Positions 44,256-53,660 of a stretch of 64,000 bases of DNA are shown here, in pieces. Each line of letters opens with the position of its first letter. The stretch's first letter is position 1. The translations under genes and the position numbers were made by a program. Under the pieces are notes generated by a model that saw only the letters and a list, made by a program, of their open reading frames with translations, was not told where the DNA came from and ran no database searches. The stretch spans positions 186,001 to 250,000 of the forward strand of contig CAJNDS010001779.1 in the NCBI GenBank assembly GCA_905221605.1, in the 5' to 3' direction. The DNA comes from Symbiodinium natans. Taxonomy: Eukaryota; Sar; Dinophyceae; Suessiales; Symbiodiniaceae.

Positions 44256-44445
44256 TTTAGGGTTTAGGGTTTAGGGTTAGGGTTTAGGGATTAGGGTTTA
44301 GGGATTAGGGTTTAGGGTTTAGGGTTTAGGGTTTAGGGTTTAGGGTTTAGGGTTTAGGGTTTAGGGTTTAGGGTTTAGGGTTTAGGGTTTAGGGTTTAGG
44401 GTTTAGGGTTTAGGGTTTAGGGTTTAGGGTTTAGGGTTTAGGGCT
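44256..44445 (+). repeat. Long TTTAGGG array
   Basis: About 26 units with two TTAGGGA variants near its left end. Confidence 0.97.
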
Positions 44446-44551
44446 ACTCGTACATACCATTGAAAAAGGCTTAGGTCTTAGGAAAACATTGAAGATGTTG
44501 CTGCGCCCAGCCAAAGCTGCTCCGCCCACGGGATGTCGGAGATCCTCTTAC

Positions 44552-44611
44552 GAACCGCGTGGAACCTCTGGAGGCCGAAGCCCAAGACAAAAATCTGCAC
44601 CGTCTCCGTTC
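44552..44611 (-). CDS. Candidate exon joined in phase to 44723-44791
   Basis: 60 nt. Sense GAGGAAAG|GAACGG at the 5' side and GCGGTTC|GTAAGAGG at the 3' side, a good donor. The peptide TETVQIFVLGFGLQRFHAV looks real. Entry with two bases (GA) completes the single A left by the upstream exon. Confidence 0.5.
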
Positions 44612-44722
44612 CTTTCCTCAGCCAGGGTTTACGGGCTCAGGCTTTATAGGGTTTATAGGGTGTGGAACCCTAAACCCTAAACCCTAAACCCCTAAACCTT
44701 CCACATGAAAGGCAGGGCTAAC

Positions 44723-44791
44723 TTCTGCTTCGCGCGAGTCGCTGTTTCCAGTCGCGGAACGCCTCGCCCAAAGGATGTCCAACAGAATCCT
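44723..44791 (-). CDS. Candidate exon, unknown protein
   Basis: 69 nt: 2 nt, 22 codons, then 1 nt. Sense CTTTGCAG|AGGATTC at the 5' side and AGCAGAA|GTTAGCC at the 3' side. The peptide DSVGHPLGEAFRDWKQRLAR, then SR, is convincingly protein-like. Phases join exon 44552-44611. Confidence 0.5.
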
Positions 44792-45414
44792 CTGCAAAGT
44801 GGAAGGCGGTCGGTTCTCTGAACTATTTTCCTGTTTGGGGTACCCTAAAGCCCATGCCCTAAACCCTGAACCCTGAAAAACATGCTGTTGAAGGATAGCT
44901 CATACTATGACATATGACTGTATGGGGACTGAGGGGGATGCTGGCCATACGGGGCTTCAAAGGGGGCTTAGAGGGTAGGGCTTTGGTGGTTAGGGTTAAG
45001 GGCGTTGGGGGGGCAGGGTTTCTAGAGTTTCAGGGCTTCCACCACCACGACCTTGCAGAAATGTGTGTACGTAGACCACGGCAGGGGAAGTAGCTCCCGT
45101 CCACATCTGCTGAAAAGGACCTGAAAAGGCTTAAGGCCCAGAGCTCGTGCCCGCAACCAATCGGCATGCCATCTTTCAGCATGGAAGTAGCTAAGCCGGG
45201 GTTTAGGGTTTAGGGTTTAGGGTTTAGGGTTTCTTTCACGATGGCTGCAGAAGAACAAGCCTCTTGCTCCGTAACCCAGCAAACATCTGAGGGTCCGATT
45301 CACACCAAACTGCAACTCTTGGATGTCCCTTAAAGCACCCTGAAAAATACTCCTGAATATGAGCCTCTTAAACCCACTGCGGGAAAAGAAAAGGTCCTAA
45401 GGGCAGAGAACTTC

Positions 45415-45532
45415 AGGTGTGGAGTTTCTCGGCCAGTTCATTCTCAAAACCCCTGTCCGGTCCCCTGTCCTTGCGCAAGAGATGGCGTTTGTCGTACGGG
45501 ATCGTTCCCTGTGCCATCTTCGGACCAGAATC
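45415..45532 (-). CDS. Candidate exon, possibly with a stop codon
   Basis: Sense GCTGTCAG|GATTCTGG. The open frame has DSGPKMAQGTIPYDKRHLLR and KDRGPDRGFENELAEKLHT before a TGA at about 45415. It could be a terminal exon, in which case the exons at 44.8 kb and below belong to a second gene. Or the real donor could lie earlier, at ATCCC|GTACGA. Confidence 0.4.
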
Positions 45533-45672
45533 CTGACAGCTTGAGCTTTGTAAGGCGAATGGTATTTCGGGTAACGCGGAGCATCTGCGAGTTAACACCA
45601 TCCAACAGACGAGCATCAACGTGAATGGCATAGAGATCTGACGCGGCTTAATAATTAGTCAGATCCCATGTA

Positions 45673-45887
45673 CTTGGAGGTTCAGGGTACGTATAACCCC
45701 AATTTGAACTGTGCTTATAAGGCCCCTCAGTCCCCTAAGTCCTCTAAGTAGGTTATAAGTAGACTCATAATTGGGGTTAGAAGTACCCATGTGAACCCCC
45801 TGAACCCTAAACCCTAAACCCTCAACCCTAAACCCTAAACCGCCTAATTAGAATTGGGGGTTCTAAGTACCCATATAAACCTCCAAG
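45673..45887. repeat. CTTGGAGGTTC-family element with telomeric insertion
   Basis: TA then CTTGGAGGTTCAGGGTACGT at the left; AGTACCCATATAAACCTCCAAG then TA at the right. A CCCTAAA array (about 45800-45842) lies inside, next to a duplicated GTACCCAT end. The two ends are inverted copies. Confidence 0.65.
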
Positions 45888-46274
45888 TATACGGATGAAA
45901 CCAAAAAAAAGGATCTCCGGGAAGGGCAGCTTTGCCTTCTTCGGATCCCTGAATACTACACCGACACCCTGCGCACAAAACAGGGTTTGGGCCTTAGGGT
46001 TTAGGATTTAGGGTTTAGGGTTTGGGGTTACTTCTACCTAAAGAATATATAAGTCTTTTCCAGGGTCTACTCCAAAAAGTAGGGAAAAACAAGGCCCACA
46101 TCACCCTAAGCTTCGCCGCAAAAATCGGGCCTTGTTTTGAGTTTGGGCGGGGGGGGGGGGGGGGTGTGAAGGATCTTATCAGTGAACCGTTGTGTCCGGC
46201 CCAAATATCCCGAGCTTCCCTAAACCCTAAACCCTAAACCCTAAACCCTAAACCCTAAACCCTAAACCCTAAAC

Positions 46275-46333
46275 GCGACATTTTCCGCACACGATATCGC
46301 TCGGCTGGACATACCATACTTCTGTCGAAGGCA
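46275..46333 (-). CDS. Candidate exon with telomeric donor
   Basis: 59 nt. Sense TCTTGCAAG|TGCCTTC at the 5' side and AATGTCGC|GTTTAGGG at the 3' side. The peptide CLRQKYGMSSRAISCAENV is open throughout. Family unknown. Confidence 0.4.
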
Positions 46334-46798
46334 CTTGCAAGATTTGGAATTCCCGAATACCCTACACCCACAACCCCGAACCCCCTAAACCCAAACTTCC
46401 GAAAACCCCGAAACCAAATCCCCAAAGCCTAGACCTGTTATTGGTCAGAAATGAGGGTTCCATCTTCTGGATCAACTCGCATGTGAGTCTTTGCGACAGG
46501 CTTTCTCATCCTGAAACCTCAAACTAAACTCCAAACCCAGCAACCATAACAAGGCAAGGGGCAAGGGAGCACACTTATTTGCGTTGTTAAGATTTCTACT
46601 CCTGAGCCCTGGGCCATCTGAGCCCAAGCCCTCAACGACCGAATCCCGAAGACCCGAGGTCCCGCAACCGGCGCCTGACCGATCTCTGCTACGTGAACTC
46701 CTTCTTGAAGCCTCGGACCCGACTTCGCCACCCCAACCCCCCCAAAAAAACAAAAAAACAGAATCCTCAACCCAAAACCCGAACCCTCCTCCCCCCCA

Positions 46799-46829
<31 letters not shown>

Positions 46830-46849
46830 AAAAAAGCAAGCCTGACCCC

Positions 46850-46935
46850 CTACAAAGGTCTACGACAGATCCCACACCTTCAATGCAGAGCTTGCGCACG
46901 AGACCCTTGAAGGATCGATGCTGTACGGACGCTTC
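46850..46935 (-). CDS. Possible exon
   Basis: Sense CACCCCACAG|GGATGAAG at the 5' side and a GTGTGGG donor after ...CTCTGCATTGAAG. The peptide in one frame is DEASVQHRSFKGLVRKLCIE. Limits are approximate. Confidence 0.35.
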
Positions 46936-47130
46936 ATCCCTGTGGGGTGTATGGACCCCCTAAACCCTAAACCCTAAACCCTTAACCCTACACCCTAAAC
47001 CCTGAACCCTTTCCCTTCTTTACCCTTTGCTTTTTCAGTTGCAGGTTTGCTTCCAAGCGTTGGTGGGTTACAGCAGCATTTGAGCATTTTTTTATTTCAT
47101 TGTGTGGGGTGTTATACTAGCAATGACCTC

Positions 47131-47640
47131 CTACGCGGGCCTACGCGTGAACTCATGTTTAGTAGCCGCGCGGCCTACGCGCGGAGTATGTTGTAGACGC
47201 GTGCCTACGCGGACCTACGCGGCAAGCCCTTGAGCAAAGCACAAACGCAGCGTTTAGACCTTAACCCTAATCTTAAACCCTAAACCCGAAGATGTCTGCC
47301 CAACTCTGCCCGGTTTCCTGCCCAAGCCCGATTTTCTGCCCAACCCGGCCCGATTTGGGATGTTGATGGAAGGGCTACGACGTTGAAAACGACACCTACG
47401 CCTACGCGCGGGCTACGCGGAGCCTACGCCGCGCCTACGCGGAATTTATATGTACAAATATAAGTATACGTATGTATATAAATAAATGAATACATATGTA
47501 TATATATATATACATAAATATGATACTACTATACACCAACAACCTACGCGGACCTACGCGGAGGTACTGCGTAGACTTGGCTACGCGGACCCTACGCAGA
47601 CCTACGCGCTGCAGGCAAAATGCTACGCGGCCGATTTCCG
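47131..47640. repeat. CTACGCG-rich dispersed motif cluster
   Basis: At least a dozen CTACGCG words, mostly as GCCTACGCGG or ACCTACGCGG, occur in three patches (47131-47225, 47396-47445 and 47541-47632) split by unique and AT-rich TATATA sequence (47446-47530). The spacing is irregular, so this is not a simple tandem array. Confidence 0.8.
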
Positions 47641-47817
47641 AGAATCGCGTCTCTATGTGGCCTTGCTTGTAGAAAAAAAACGCTGCTCATTTGCGTCTCT
47701 TGCATTCGCTCCAGTCCTCTTTACATAGTCCTGGGCAAGTTAACCTGTTGTGGGTTTAGGGTTTAGGGTTTAATTAGGGTTTTTAGGTTTTTAGGGTTTA
47801 AGGTTTAGGGTTTAGGG

Positions 47818-48180
47818 TTTACAGATGGCTCCACCTTCTTTGGGGAAGGGCCGAGCCTAGCTTTGTCAGGGTGGGCGGTTGTACAAGAACGAACTGTAGC
47901 TCGAGGGCCGCTACCAGAAGCCTTTCAATCCAACAACAGAGCTGAAGTTTGTGCAGTCCTTCAGGGCAGTTTCGGACGCAGCAGGTGGGGATACTATACT
48001 TACTGTGATAGCACATGCACGTGCCTTGGTTTCCAAAGGCTGCTGAATGAAGGGTGGCAAGAACACCATTGGACCCACGTTGAAAACTACGATCTGTGGC
48101 GTATTCTGCCAGACTGGGGGCAGATATGCACCGATGGCGTAGTCATTGGATACCGACCCACAATCCGTTTGACGCCCTAA
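47818..48180 (+). pseudogene. RNase H domain fragment of a non-LTR retrotransposon
   Basis: The plus frame begins FTDGSTFFGEGPSLALSGWA and continues with QSNNRAEVCAVLQ, YTYCDSTCTCLGFQRLL and HVENYDLWRIL to a TAA at 48178-48180. The TDGS, NRAE and YCDS motifs carry three of the four acidic catalytic residues of RNase HI. The last segment, with the fourth acidic residue, is absent or altered. A telomeric array ends at the base before ACAGATGG, and another starts at about 48190, so the fragment is enclosed. It lies opposite in strand to the neighbouring exons, as expected for an insertion in an intron. Confidence 0.75.
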
Positions 48181-48194
48181 GGGGTTCTTACGCT

Positions 48195-48330
48195 CAAGGG
48201 TTTAGGGTTTAGGGTTTAGGGTTTAGGGTTTAGGATTTAGGGGGGTTTAGGGGGGTTTAGGGGGGTTTAGGGGGGTTTAGGGTTTAGGGGGGTTTAGGGT
48301 TTAGGGGGGTTTAGGGTTCAGGGTAAGAAC
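48195..48330 (+). repeat. TTTAGGG array with GGGGGGTTTAG variant
   Basis: Heptamers followed by seven units in which four extra G bases precede each repeat. Confidence 0.9.
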
Positions 48331-48361
48331 TGCAAAGCAAGCAGCCGGTCGACTCCCTCAC

Positions 48362-48407
48362 CCCAGAGGTAGAAGGCCTGCGCGAAGCTCCGCCCCTCTC
48401 GCCCCAT
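48362..48407 (-). CDS. Possible short exon
   Basis: 46 nt. Sense TTCCCTAG|ATGGGG at the 5' side and CTCTGGG|GTGAGGG at the 3' side, both good. The peptide MGREGRSFAQAFYLW is too short to identify. Confidence 0.4.
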
Positions 48408-48426
48408 CTAGGGAAGTTACATGGCC

Positions 48427-48502
48427 CCTTAGTAGGGTTTAGGGTTTAGGGTTTAGGGTTTAGGGTTTAGGGTTTAGGGTTTAGGGTTTAGGGTTTAGGG
48501 TC
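48427..48502 (+). repeat. TTTAGGG array
   Basis: About eleven perfect units. Confidence 0.95.
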
Positions 48503-49321
48503 CTTGAACGGGGACCCCCTTCAATACCCTCTACAGCCCAAGGGCCCCTACTTCAGAACCCTTTGAAGGAGGTAAAAGGACAATACTACGGGAACCTGAA
48601 ATGGCCAGCGTGGATGACCTGGCCTCCATGGTGGAAGCGACCTCAGCTACTATCCTAAACCCTAAACCCTAAACCCTAAACCCTAAACCCTGAACCCTGA
48701 ACCCTGAACCCTAAACCCTAACTCTGGAAGGGTTCGTACGTACTGTATAGGGACATGGATCCTGGGCTAGACATTTAGTGCTTTGGGCAATATATGGCAA
48801 GATGGTATGGGGGAGGACGCAGTGGTGATTTTGTTACCCCCCCCGGGTGAGTTTGGGGGTGGAGGGTTTAGGGTTCAGGGCACTTGAGGTACTCGAATCA
48901 AAGGGTTGGACTGGATATAGCGTAGGGTTTAGGGCCTTTAGGGTCAGGGCCTCGGGATGTCAGAAGCAAAGGCACACGACACTGCAATGCTTTATGCTCT
49001 AGGGTGTAGGGTTTAACTACACATGCCTGTACTCAAAGGATCAGTGTAAGACCTCTCAAACTCTCAACCCCTCTCAAACCGAAGCTCGAGTCTGAACCCC
49101 ATGCATGGACCTTGGGCTAAAGCCGAACCTGTGCAATAAAGGGGCCTTGATAATCAAAATAGGGTTTTGGGGGGGGTAGTTATAAGGACCAAAAGGGAAA
49201 ATTATGAGTAAATTTTCCGACCCCCATGATACACTAGCTCCTTTGCCTTCAGCCACAAAGCCTAAATCCCAAACTTTCGAACCCTAAACCCTAAACCCTA
49301 AACTCTAAACCCTAAACCCCA

Positions 49322-49412
49322 AACCCTAAACCCAGCGGCTGTGTTGGAAGAGAGGTAGGCGTCGTCCTGGTCAAAGAGCGCCACGTTCGCGCAGGCGGGC
49401 AGCAGCTCCTGT
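49322..49412 (-). CDS. Candidate exon with telomeric donor
   Basis: Sense GCAAACAG|GAGCTGC at the 5' side and GCCGCTGG|GTTTAGGG at the 3' side. The peptide ELLPACANVALFDQDDAYLS, then SNTAA, weakly resembles the exon at 31971-32063 (NVLLFEPARDEATVDT). Confidence 0.42.
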
Positions 49413-49984
49413 TTGCATCTGCTGCATGTATAAACCATACACCTGGAGGTTCAGGGAACTTACCAACTATAAGCTCTCACTTGGGGAGGTTCAGGGGGCA
49501 CTTATTTCAACCAATGATAACTGTACTTAAGAAACCCAGTTATAAGCCCCTTGTAAGTGCCCCAATATGGTTATAAGTACAGTTGTAAGTACGGTTATAA
49601 ATGGTTAATAAGTACCATGAACCTTTAAGTACCTGGGACTCTACTCGGAGGTGCAGGGTACTCATGACCCCAATTATAGCACATACATCCGGGACACCTT
49701 GACTCAGCGTGAGCGGAGTCGAAGGTGACTATAACCCCAAGTATAACTTCACCTATCAGCCCCGTAAGTCCCCCAAGTCCTCCTTAGTTGTCCAGGAACC
49801 TGGGGGAATTCAAGGTTAACCTTTGGCCTTGTAAGGGGATTATACTACCCCAAAAAGGTTGAAGGTTACCTACTCTACTACGAGGCCTCTAAGTAGGTTG
49901 TAAGTAGACGTAAACCGTACCTGGGAGGATCCTTGACTATTCTTCCCTTAGAAGCAATTTACACTTACTTAGGGTTTTCGGGGT

Positions 49985-50620
49985 TAGTCGTAACTCCCCC
50001 CTAGTTAGAAGGTATTAGAACCAAAAACACGCACATGAAAAAAGACACCTTCAGGGTTCTTAGGGTTAGTAGTAACTCCCCCTTAGCTAGTAGCTAGAAC
50101 CCATTCAACTGTAGGTTTAGGGTTTGGGGTTTACGGTTTACGGTTTAGGGTTTAGGGTTTAGGGTTTAGGGTTTAGGGTTTAGGGTTTTCGGGTCGTGTG
50201 TTTTGGGTTTAGGTTTATATTTTGCCTCATTGGGTTTAAGAGGATCAATCTGAGGAATGTGTTTTCAGAGGGTTTCAAGGGCCGCGCTAGTGAAAGTTTC
50301 TCTTACATTTCTATGGCCTGAATGAATCCCGACCAGACATGACCTTTTCGACGTTTAATTTCTGCAGGACCACCCCCCCCTCCCGCAAGGGATAGTTGGC
50401 TCACTGGGTTCAACTCCCTGTAATGAGCCAAAGAAAGCCGACACTTACTTGAACCAATTTCCTTTAGGGCTTGCGGGGTTAGTCGTAACTCCCCCTTAGT
50501 TAGAAGGTGTTCGAACCAAATGCACACACATTAAAAAAACACACCTTCAGGGTTTTTAGGGTTAGTAGTAACTCCCCCTTAGCTAGTAGCTAGAACCCAT
50601 TCAACTGTAGGTTTAGGGTT
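49985..50620 (+). repeat. Direct repeat of a GTTAGTCGTAACTCCCCC segment
   Basis: A ~130-bp segment (TTTTCGGGGTTAGTCGTAAC ... CCATTCAACTGTAGGTTTAG) at about 49975-50120 is repeated at about 50468-50612. In both copies a TTTAGGG array begins at the same place directly after CAACTGTAGG. Confidence 0.75.
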
Positions 50621-51144
50621 TAGGGTTTAGGGTTTAGGGTTTAGGGTGTTGGGAAAGAGAGGTCTCAGGTAGGCCCCAAAAAACCTTATAATCCAGCCAA
50701 GCTCGAAGAAAGGCTGCTTGCTTGTCTCTGCACGTTTGGGGCTTTTGGGGGTTTAGGGTTTAGGGTTTAGGGTTTAGGGTTTAGGGTTCAAGGTTTGACG
50801 CTGCGCCATGGGTCGCTTAAGGATATGTGGTGAGTTCTAGTTCTCGAATATCTGGTGCCTTTTGAGGCTCTTTGAGGTTTCTGGAAGAATGCGGAGCTTC
50901 GAGGTGCCCATAGAAAAAAGACCACACACCACGCCTTTCCACAGCGGTTAAGAGCTTTCTTTGGCTCATTACAGGGAGTTGAACCCAGGAGGGAGGGGGG
51001 GATCCTGCAGAAATTAAACGTCGAAAAGGTCATTGACGCCATAGAAATGTAAGAGAAACTTTCACTAGCGTGGCCCTTGAAACCCTCTGAAAACATATTC
51101 CTCAATCTGATCCTCTTAAACCCAATGAGGCAACATATAAACAT
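50217..51144. repeat. Inverted repeat pair (~200 bp arms)
   Basis: 50217-50440 and 50945-51144 are inverted copies. Matching words include GCCTCATTGGGTTTAAGAGG, AAAGTTTCTCTTACATTTCT, TTTTCGACGTTTAATTTCTG and CAACTCCCTGTAATGAGCCA, each with its inverse in the other arm. TTTAGGG arrays and a duplicated GGTTAGTAGTAACTCCCCCT segment lie in between. Shorter relatives occur near 45340-45385 and 55555-55620. Confidence 0.8.
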
Positions 51145-51229
51145 GTCCGAAGGGCACTAAACCCTAAACCCAAAACCCACAGGGTTTAGGATTTAGGGTT
51201 TAGGGTTTAGGGTTAATCCGGTTCAAGCC

Positions 51230-51338
51230 CTGCAAGAGAACTCCATAGCGCTCCTCAGTCAGGAAGATCTGGGGTCCAATTTGTGCCACCACACTTGTGC
51301 TCATGGGATCTCGTGCTTGTCCATCAGCAGCCAGGACC
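51230..51338 (-). CDS. Candidate exon, unknown protein
   Basis: Sense GCTTAG|GGTCCTGG at the 5' side. The peptide includes VLAADGQARDPMSTSVVAQI and GPQIFLTEERYGVLLQ, clearly protein-like. The 3' end would use a GC donor (TTGCAGG|GCTTG), a type known in dinoflagellates; no GT is present nearby. Confidence 0.45.
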
Positions 51339-51658
51339 CTAAGCACTAGTTCATTGTTGGGATAATAATAAAAACTTACAATGTTATTCCTTTATTGGGG
51401 TTAAGTACCCTTAAAAATGTAAAATGGTACCCAACTATGACTAAGAAGGCACCAAAGCAACTGAAACCCCCAACGCGCGGAATGGCCTGTGTCCACAGGC
51501 AGAAACCCTCATCCCTGAATCCTCAAAACGCCTAAGCCCCAGACACTTCCCAAATAACCCGACATACTCGTAAACAACCCAAAATCACCGTATATATAGG
51601 CCCTAGTCAATCCCAAGTAACCAAAGCAATCCCTGAACCCTAAGGCCCAAACACTAAC

Positions 51659-51814
51659 CCGAGCTGAGTTGCTGATGGGTCCCCGTAGGCCGACTCGTCA
51701 GCATCAGGAAAGGGCAGCGGTACATGTGCTTCCTCTGCTTGGACAGCCCGTTTCGGAGGTTCAGGGCAGCTGTAGGTATACAGGGCGATGAGTAGGGTGG
51801 GGGGAACCTGCATC
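51659..51814 (-). CDS. Candidate exon, unknown protein
   Basis: 156 nt. Sense GGGTGCAG|GATGCAGG at the 5' side and CAGCTCGG|GTTAGTG at the 3' side. The peptide MQVPPTLLIALYTYSCPEPP continues with KRAVQAEEAHVPLPFPDADE and SAYGDPSATQL without a stop. Among the longest candidate exons. Family unknown. Confidence 0.5.
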
Positions 51815-51880
51815 CTGCACCCAGAATGCCCGGCCAGCCTCGACCCTAAGCAAGACAGCTGAAACAATGGCTTGGGGTTT

Positions 51881-51976
51881 CTATACGCCCCTTAGAACCT
51901 TAATAAAAATGATACTTTTAATATCCTCTTGGGTTTTGTATAAACAAAATAAAAACAATTCCCAAGGGGGATGCAG
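51881..51976 (+). repeat. Dispersed ~100-bp repeat, copy 2
   Basis: CTATACGCCCC start, TTAGAACCTTAATAAAAATG and ATATCCTCTTGGGTTTTGTA inside, CAATTCCCAAGGGGGATGCAG end. Same family as 37797-37896. Confidence 0.8.
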
Positions 51977-52260
51977 GTTTAGGGTTTAGGGTTTTGATTG
52001 TCCATTGCTGACTCGAGATGGTATCAACTGTGTGCTTGTGGGTGTTGGGTGCTTTGCGGACTTTGGTGGGTGGATCAAAGTCAGGGTTTGGGTTTGGGGT
52101 TTCAGGTTCTGTGGTTTTGGGGTTGCGGGTTTCTGGTTTGGGGCTTGAGGTTAGGGCTTATGCTTCCGGAATCCTAAACCCTAAGCCCTAAACCATAACT
52201 ATGTGGATTTGGGGTGTAGGGATTTGAACTTAGGACTTAGGGGCGAGGTTCATGAGACTT

Positions 52261-52364
52261 CTCTACTCCCCTTCGAACCTGAATAACAAATAATGCGTTG
52301 AATATCCTCTTGGGTTTTGAATAAACAAAAATAAAAAAAAAAAAAACTCCCAAGAGGGATATAG
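52261..52364 (+). repeat. Dispersed ~100-bp repeat, copy 3
   Basis: CTCTACTCCCC start, ATATCCTCTTGGGTTTTGAA inside, an A14 run, and CTCCCAAGAGGGATATAG at the end. Confidence 0.78.
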
Positions 52365-52533
52365 ACTCGGGGGGCTTAAGAGTGCAGCTAGAATTGGGGT
52401 TCTAAGTGCCCTGAGCCTCCAAGTAGGGCACGTCTGACCTCCGAACCCTAAAAATCCTCAAACAAAACCTTCACAAGCCCTAAACCCTAACCCTAAACCC
52501 TAAAACCTAAACCCTGAACCCTAAACCCTGAAC

Positions 52534-52647
52534 CCATTTGACTCCGGGCATCTTCAGCCACAGCACCAGCCAGTCGACAATTGCGCGCCGCTTCTCACCC
52601 GCCTCGTCGAAGCCATCCAGGACTAAGACCAGTTTCCTGGGTCCTGT
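52534..52647 (-). CDS. NACHT-type Walker B candidate exon
   Basis: 114 nt, exactly 38 codons. Sense CCTTAAAG|ACAGGACC at the 5' side and AAATGG|GTTCAGGG at the 3' side. The peptide has KLVLVLDGFDEAGEKRRAIV and DWLVLWLKMPGVK. A hydrophobic strand followed by DGxDEA is the hallmark Walker B of NACHT STAND ATPases (NLR-type proteins). It binds the magnesium of the bound nucleotide. The entry phase fits the 0-phase exit of exon 52793-52862. The P-loop expected upstream is at 58223-58341. Confidence 0.65.
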
Positions 52648-52734
52648 CTTTAAGGGTTTAAAGGGTTTAGGGTTTGGGGTTTAGGGTTTAGGGCCAGTTT
52701 AGGGGTTTTCGGGTTCAACCCTGAACCCCACCCC

Positions 52735-52792
52735 CACCCCCCCCCCCCCCCCCCCCCGGCAGGGAAAAAAAAAAAAAAAAAAAAAAAAAAAC
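52735..52792. repeat. C-run and A-run next to an exon
   Basis: About 22 C bases (with CCCCCACCCC before them), then GGCAGGG and about 23 A bases. On the minus strand this is T23 followed by G22, starting directly at the donor of exon 52793-52862. Confidence 0.95.
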
Positions 52793-52862
52793 GGAATCGC
52801 CTTCGACGATCTCCTGGGTCTCCGGGTCTTTCCCAAAAGCCTGGTGCGCCCAGCGCTCAAAC
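52793..52862 (-). CDS. Candidate exon upstream of the Walker B exon
   Basis: 70 nt: 1 nt plus 23 codons. Sense CATCTCCGAG|GTTTGAG at the 5' side and GCGATTCC|GTTTTTT at the 3' side. The peptide FERWAHQAFGKDPETQEIVE, then GDS, is protein-like. Position between the P-loop and Walker B exons fits the middle of a nucleotide-binding domain. Confidence 0.5.
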
Positions 52863-53270
52863 CTCGGAGATGGAGGGGGGGGGGTGCTTTGGTTGAGGAT
52901 TCAGGGTTGAGGGTTGAGGGTTCAGAGTTTAGGGTTTGAGGGGTTGGGGTTTCGTTTTTGAGGTGGAACGGAAGGAACCAGAATTTGCAGGGCACCTCTC
53001 TCCTAAACCCTGTGCGAAAGCTTTCTGAAAGTGGTTGCTTTTTGACCTTTTCACTGCAACCCTTAGCCTGGCAAACTTCAAGCAGGAAGCCCCTAAAGCA
53101 GAGCCTGGTGACACAGGATAATGGGGTTTAGGGTTCAATCCTGGATCCTACTCGCAAGCTGCTAGACCTGAATTTCTGCATTGGGCTGGGATTTAGATGG
53201 GGACGGGGAGGTCATCAGATACAGCGTTGAGACACAACACAACATGGTTTTGACCCCACGATATTAGGAT

Positions 53271-53660
53271 TTAGAAACCAACACTGTTTCTGCGATCCTT
53301 GTCGTTGTTCTTCATGCTGCCGCTCGTGCTTGCCTTTGCTTTTTTGAAAGCTTGCTTGGCCTCGTCCTTGGACTCGAATAGCTGCTCCTTGACACGCGAC
53401 GCCGACATCCGTGTTCCGCTGAGCATGACAGTCTTGTCTGCGACGGGAACGCACAAGCGCCCTTGGAGGTCAGGCTTGACCACGTAGGGACAATTCACAA
53501 GTCAAGCCAAGCTGAAATTCACAAGACAATGTCTGCTTGCATTGCAACCATGGAGCTTGCAAGCCCAACTTGTTCGTGATGTAGCTCTTTCGCTCGCGGT
53601 CTGACTTGAAGTGTTTTTTGCACTTCACTTGCTCCAGGTACTTGGCGCTGAAGGGCTCAA
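53271..53660 (-). CDS. Longest coding-like island; two frames
   Basis: The minus strand first reads EPFSAKYLEQVKCKKHFKSD and RERKSYITNKLGLQAPWLQC, then in another frame NCPYVVKPDLQGRLCVPVAD, KTVMLSGTRMSASRVKEQLF and ESKDEAKQAFKKAKASTSGS. Both halves look coding. A direct repeat CTTGTGAATT flanks a 27-bp stretch near the frame change (about 53495-53535). Either a small intron or a frameshift lies there. The basic, lysine-rich sequence is not a family I recognise. Confidence 0.5.

Noticed and set aside
46519-46910. Protein frames around 46.75 kb with poly-Pro or poly-Gly
   Set aside because: The frame passes through a C-run of about 30 bases; only the flanking short segments could be coding.
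50400-50440. tRNA T-arm (GGGTTCAACTCCC)
   Set aside because: It is part of the inverted repeat family; its inverse copy lies at about 50960-51000. No cloverleaf can be drawn.
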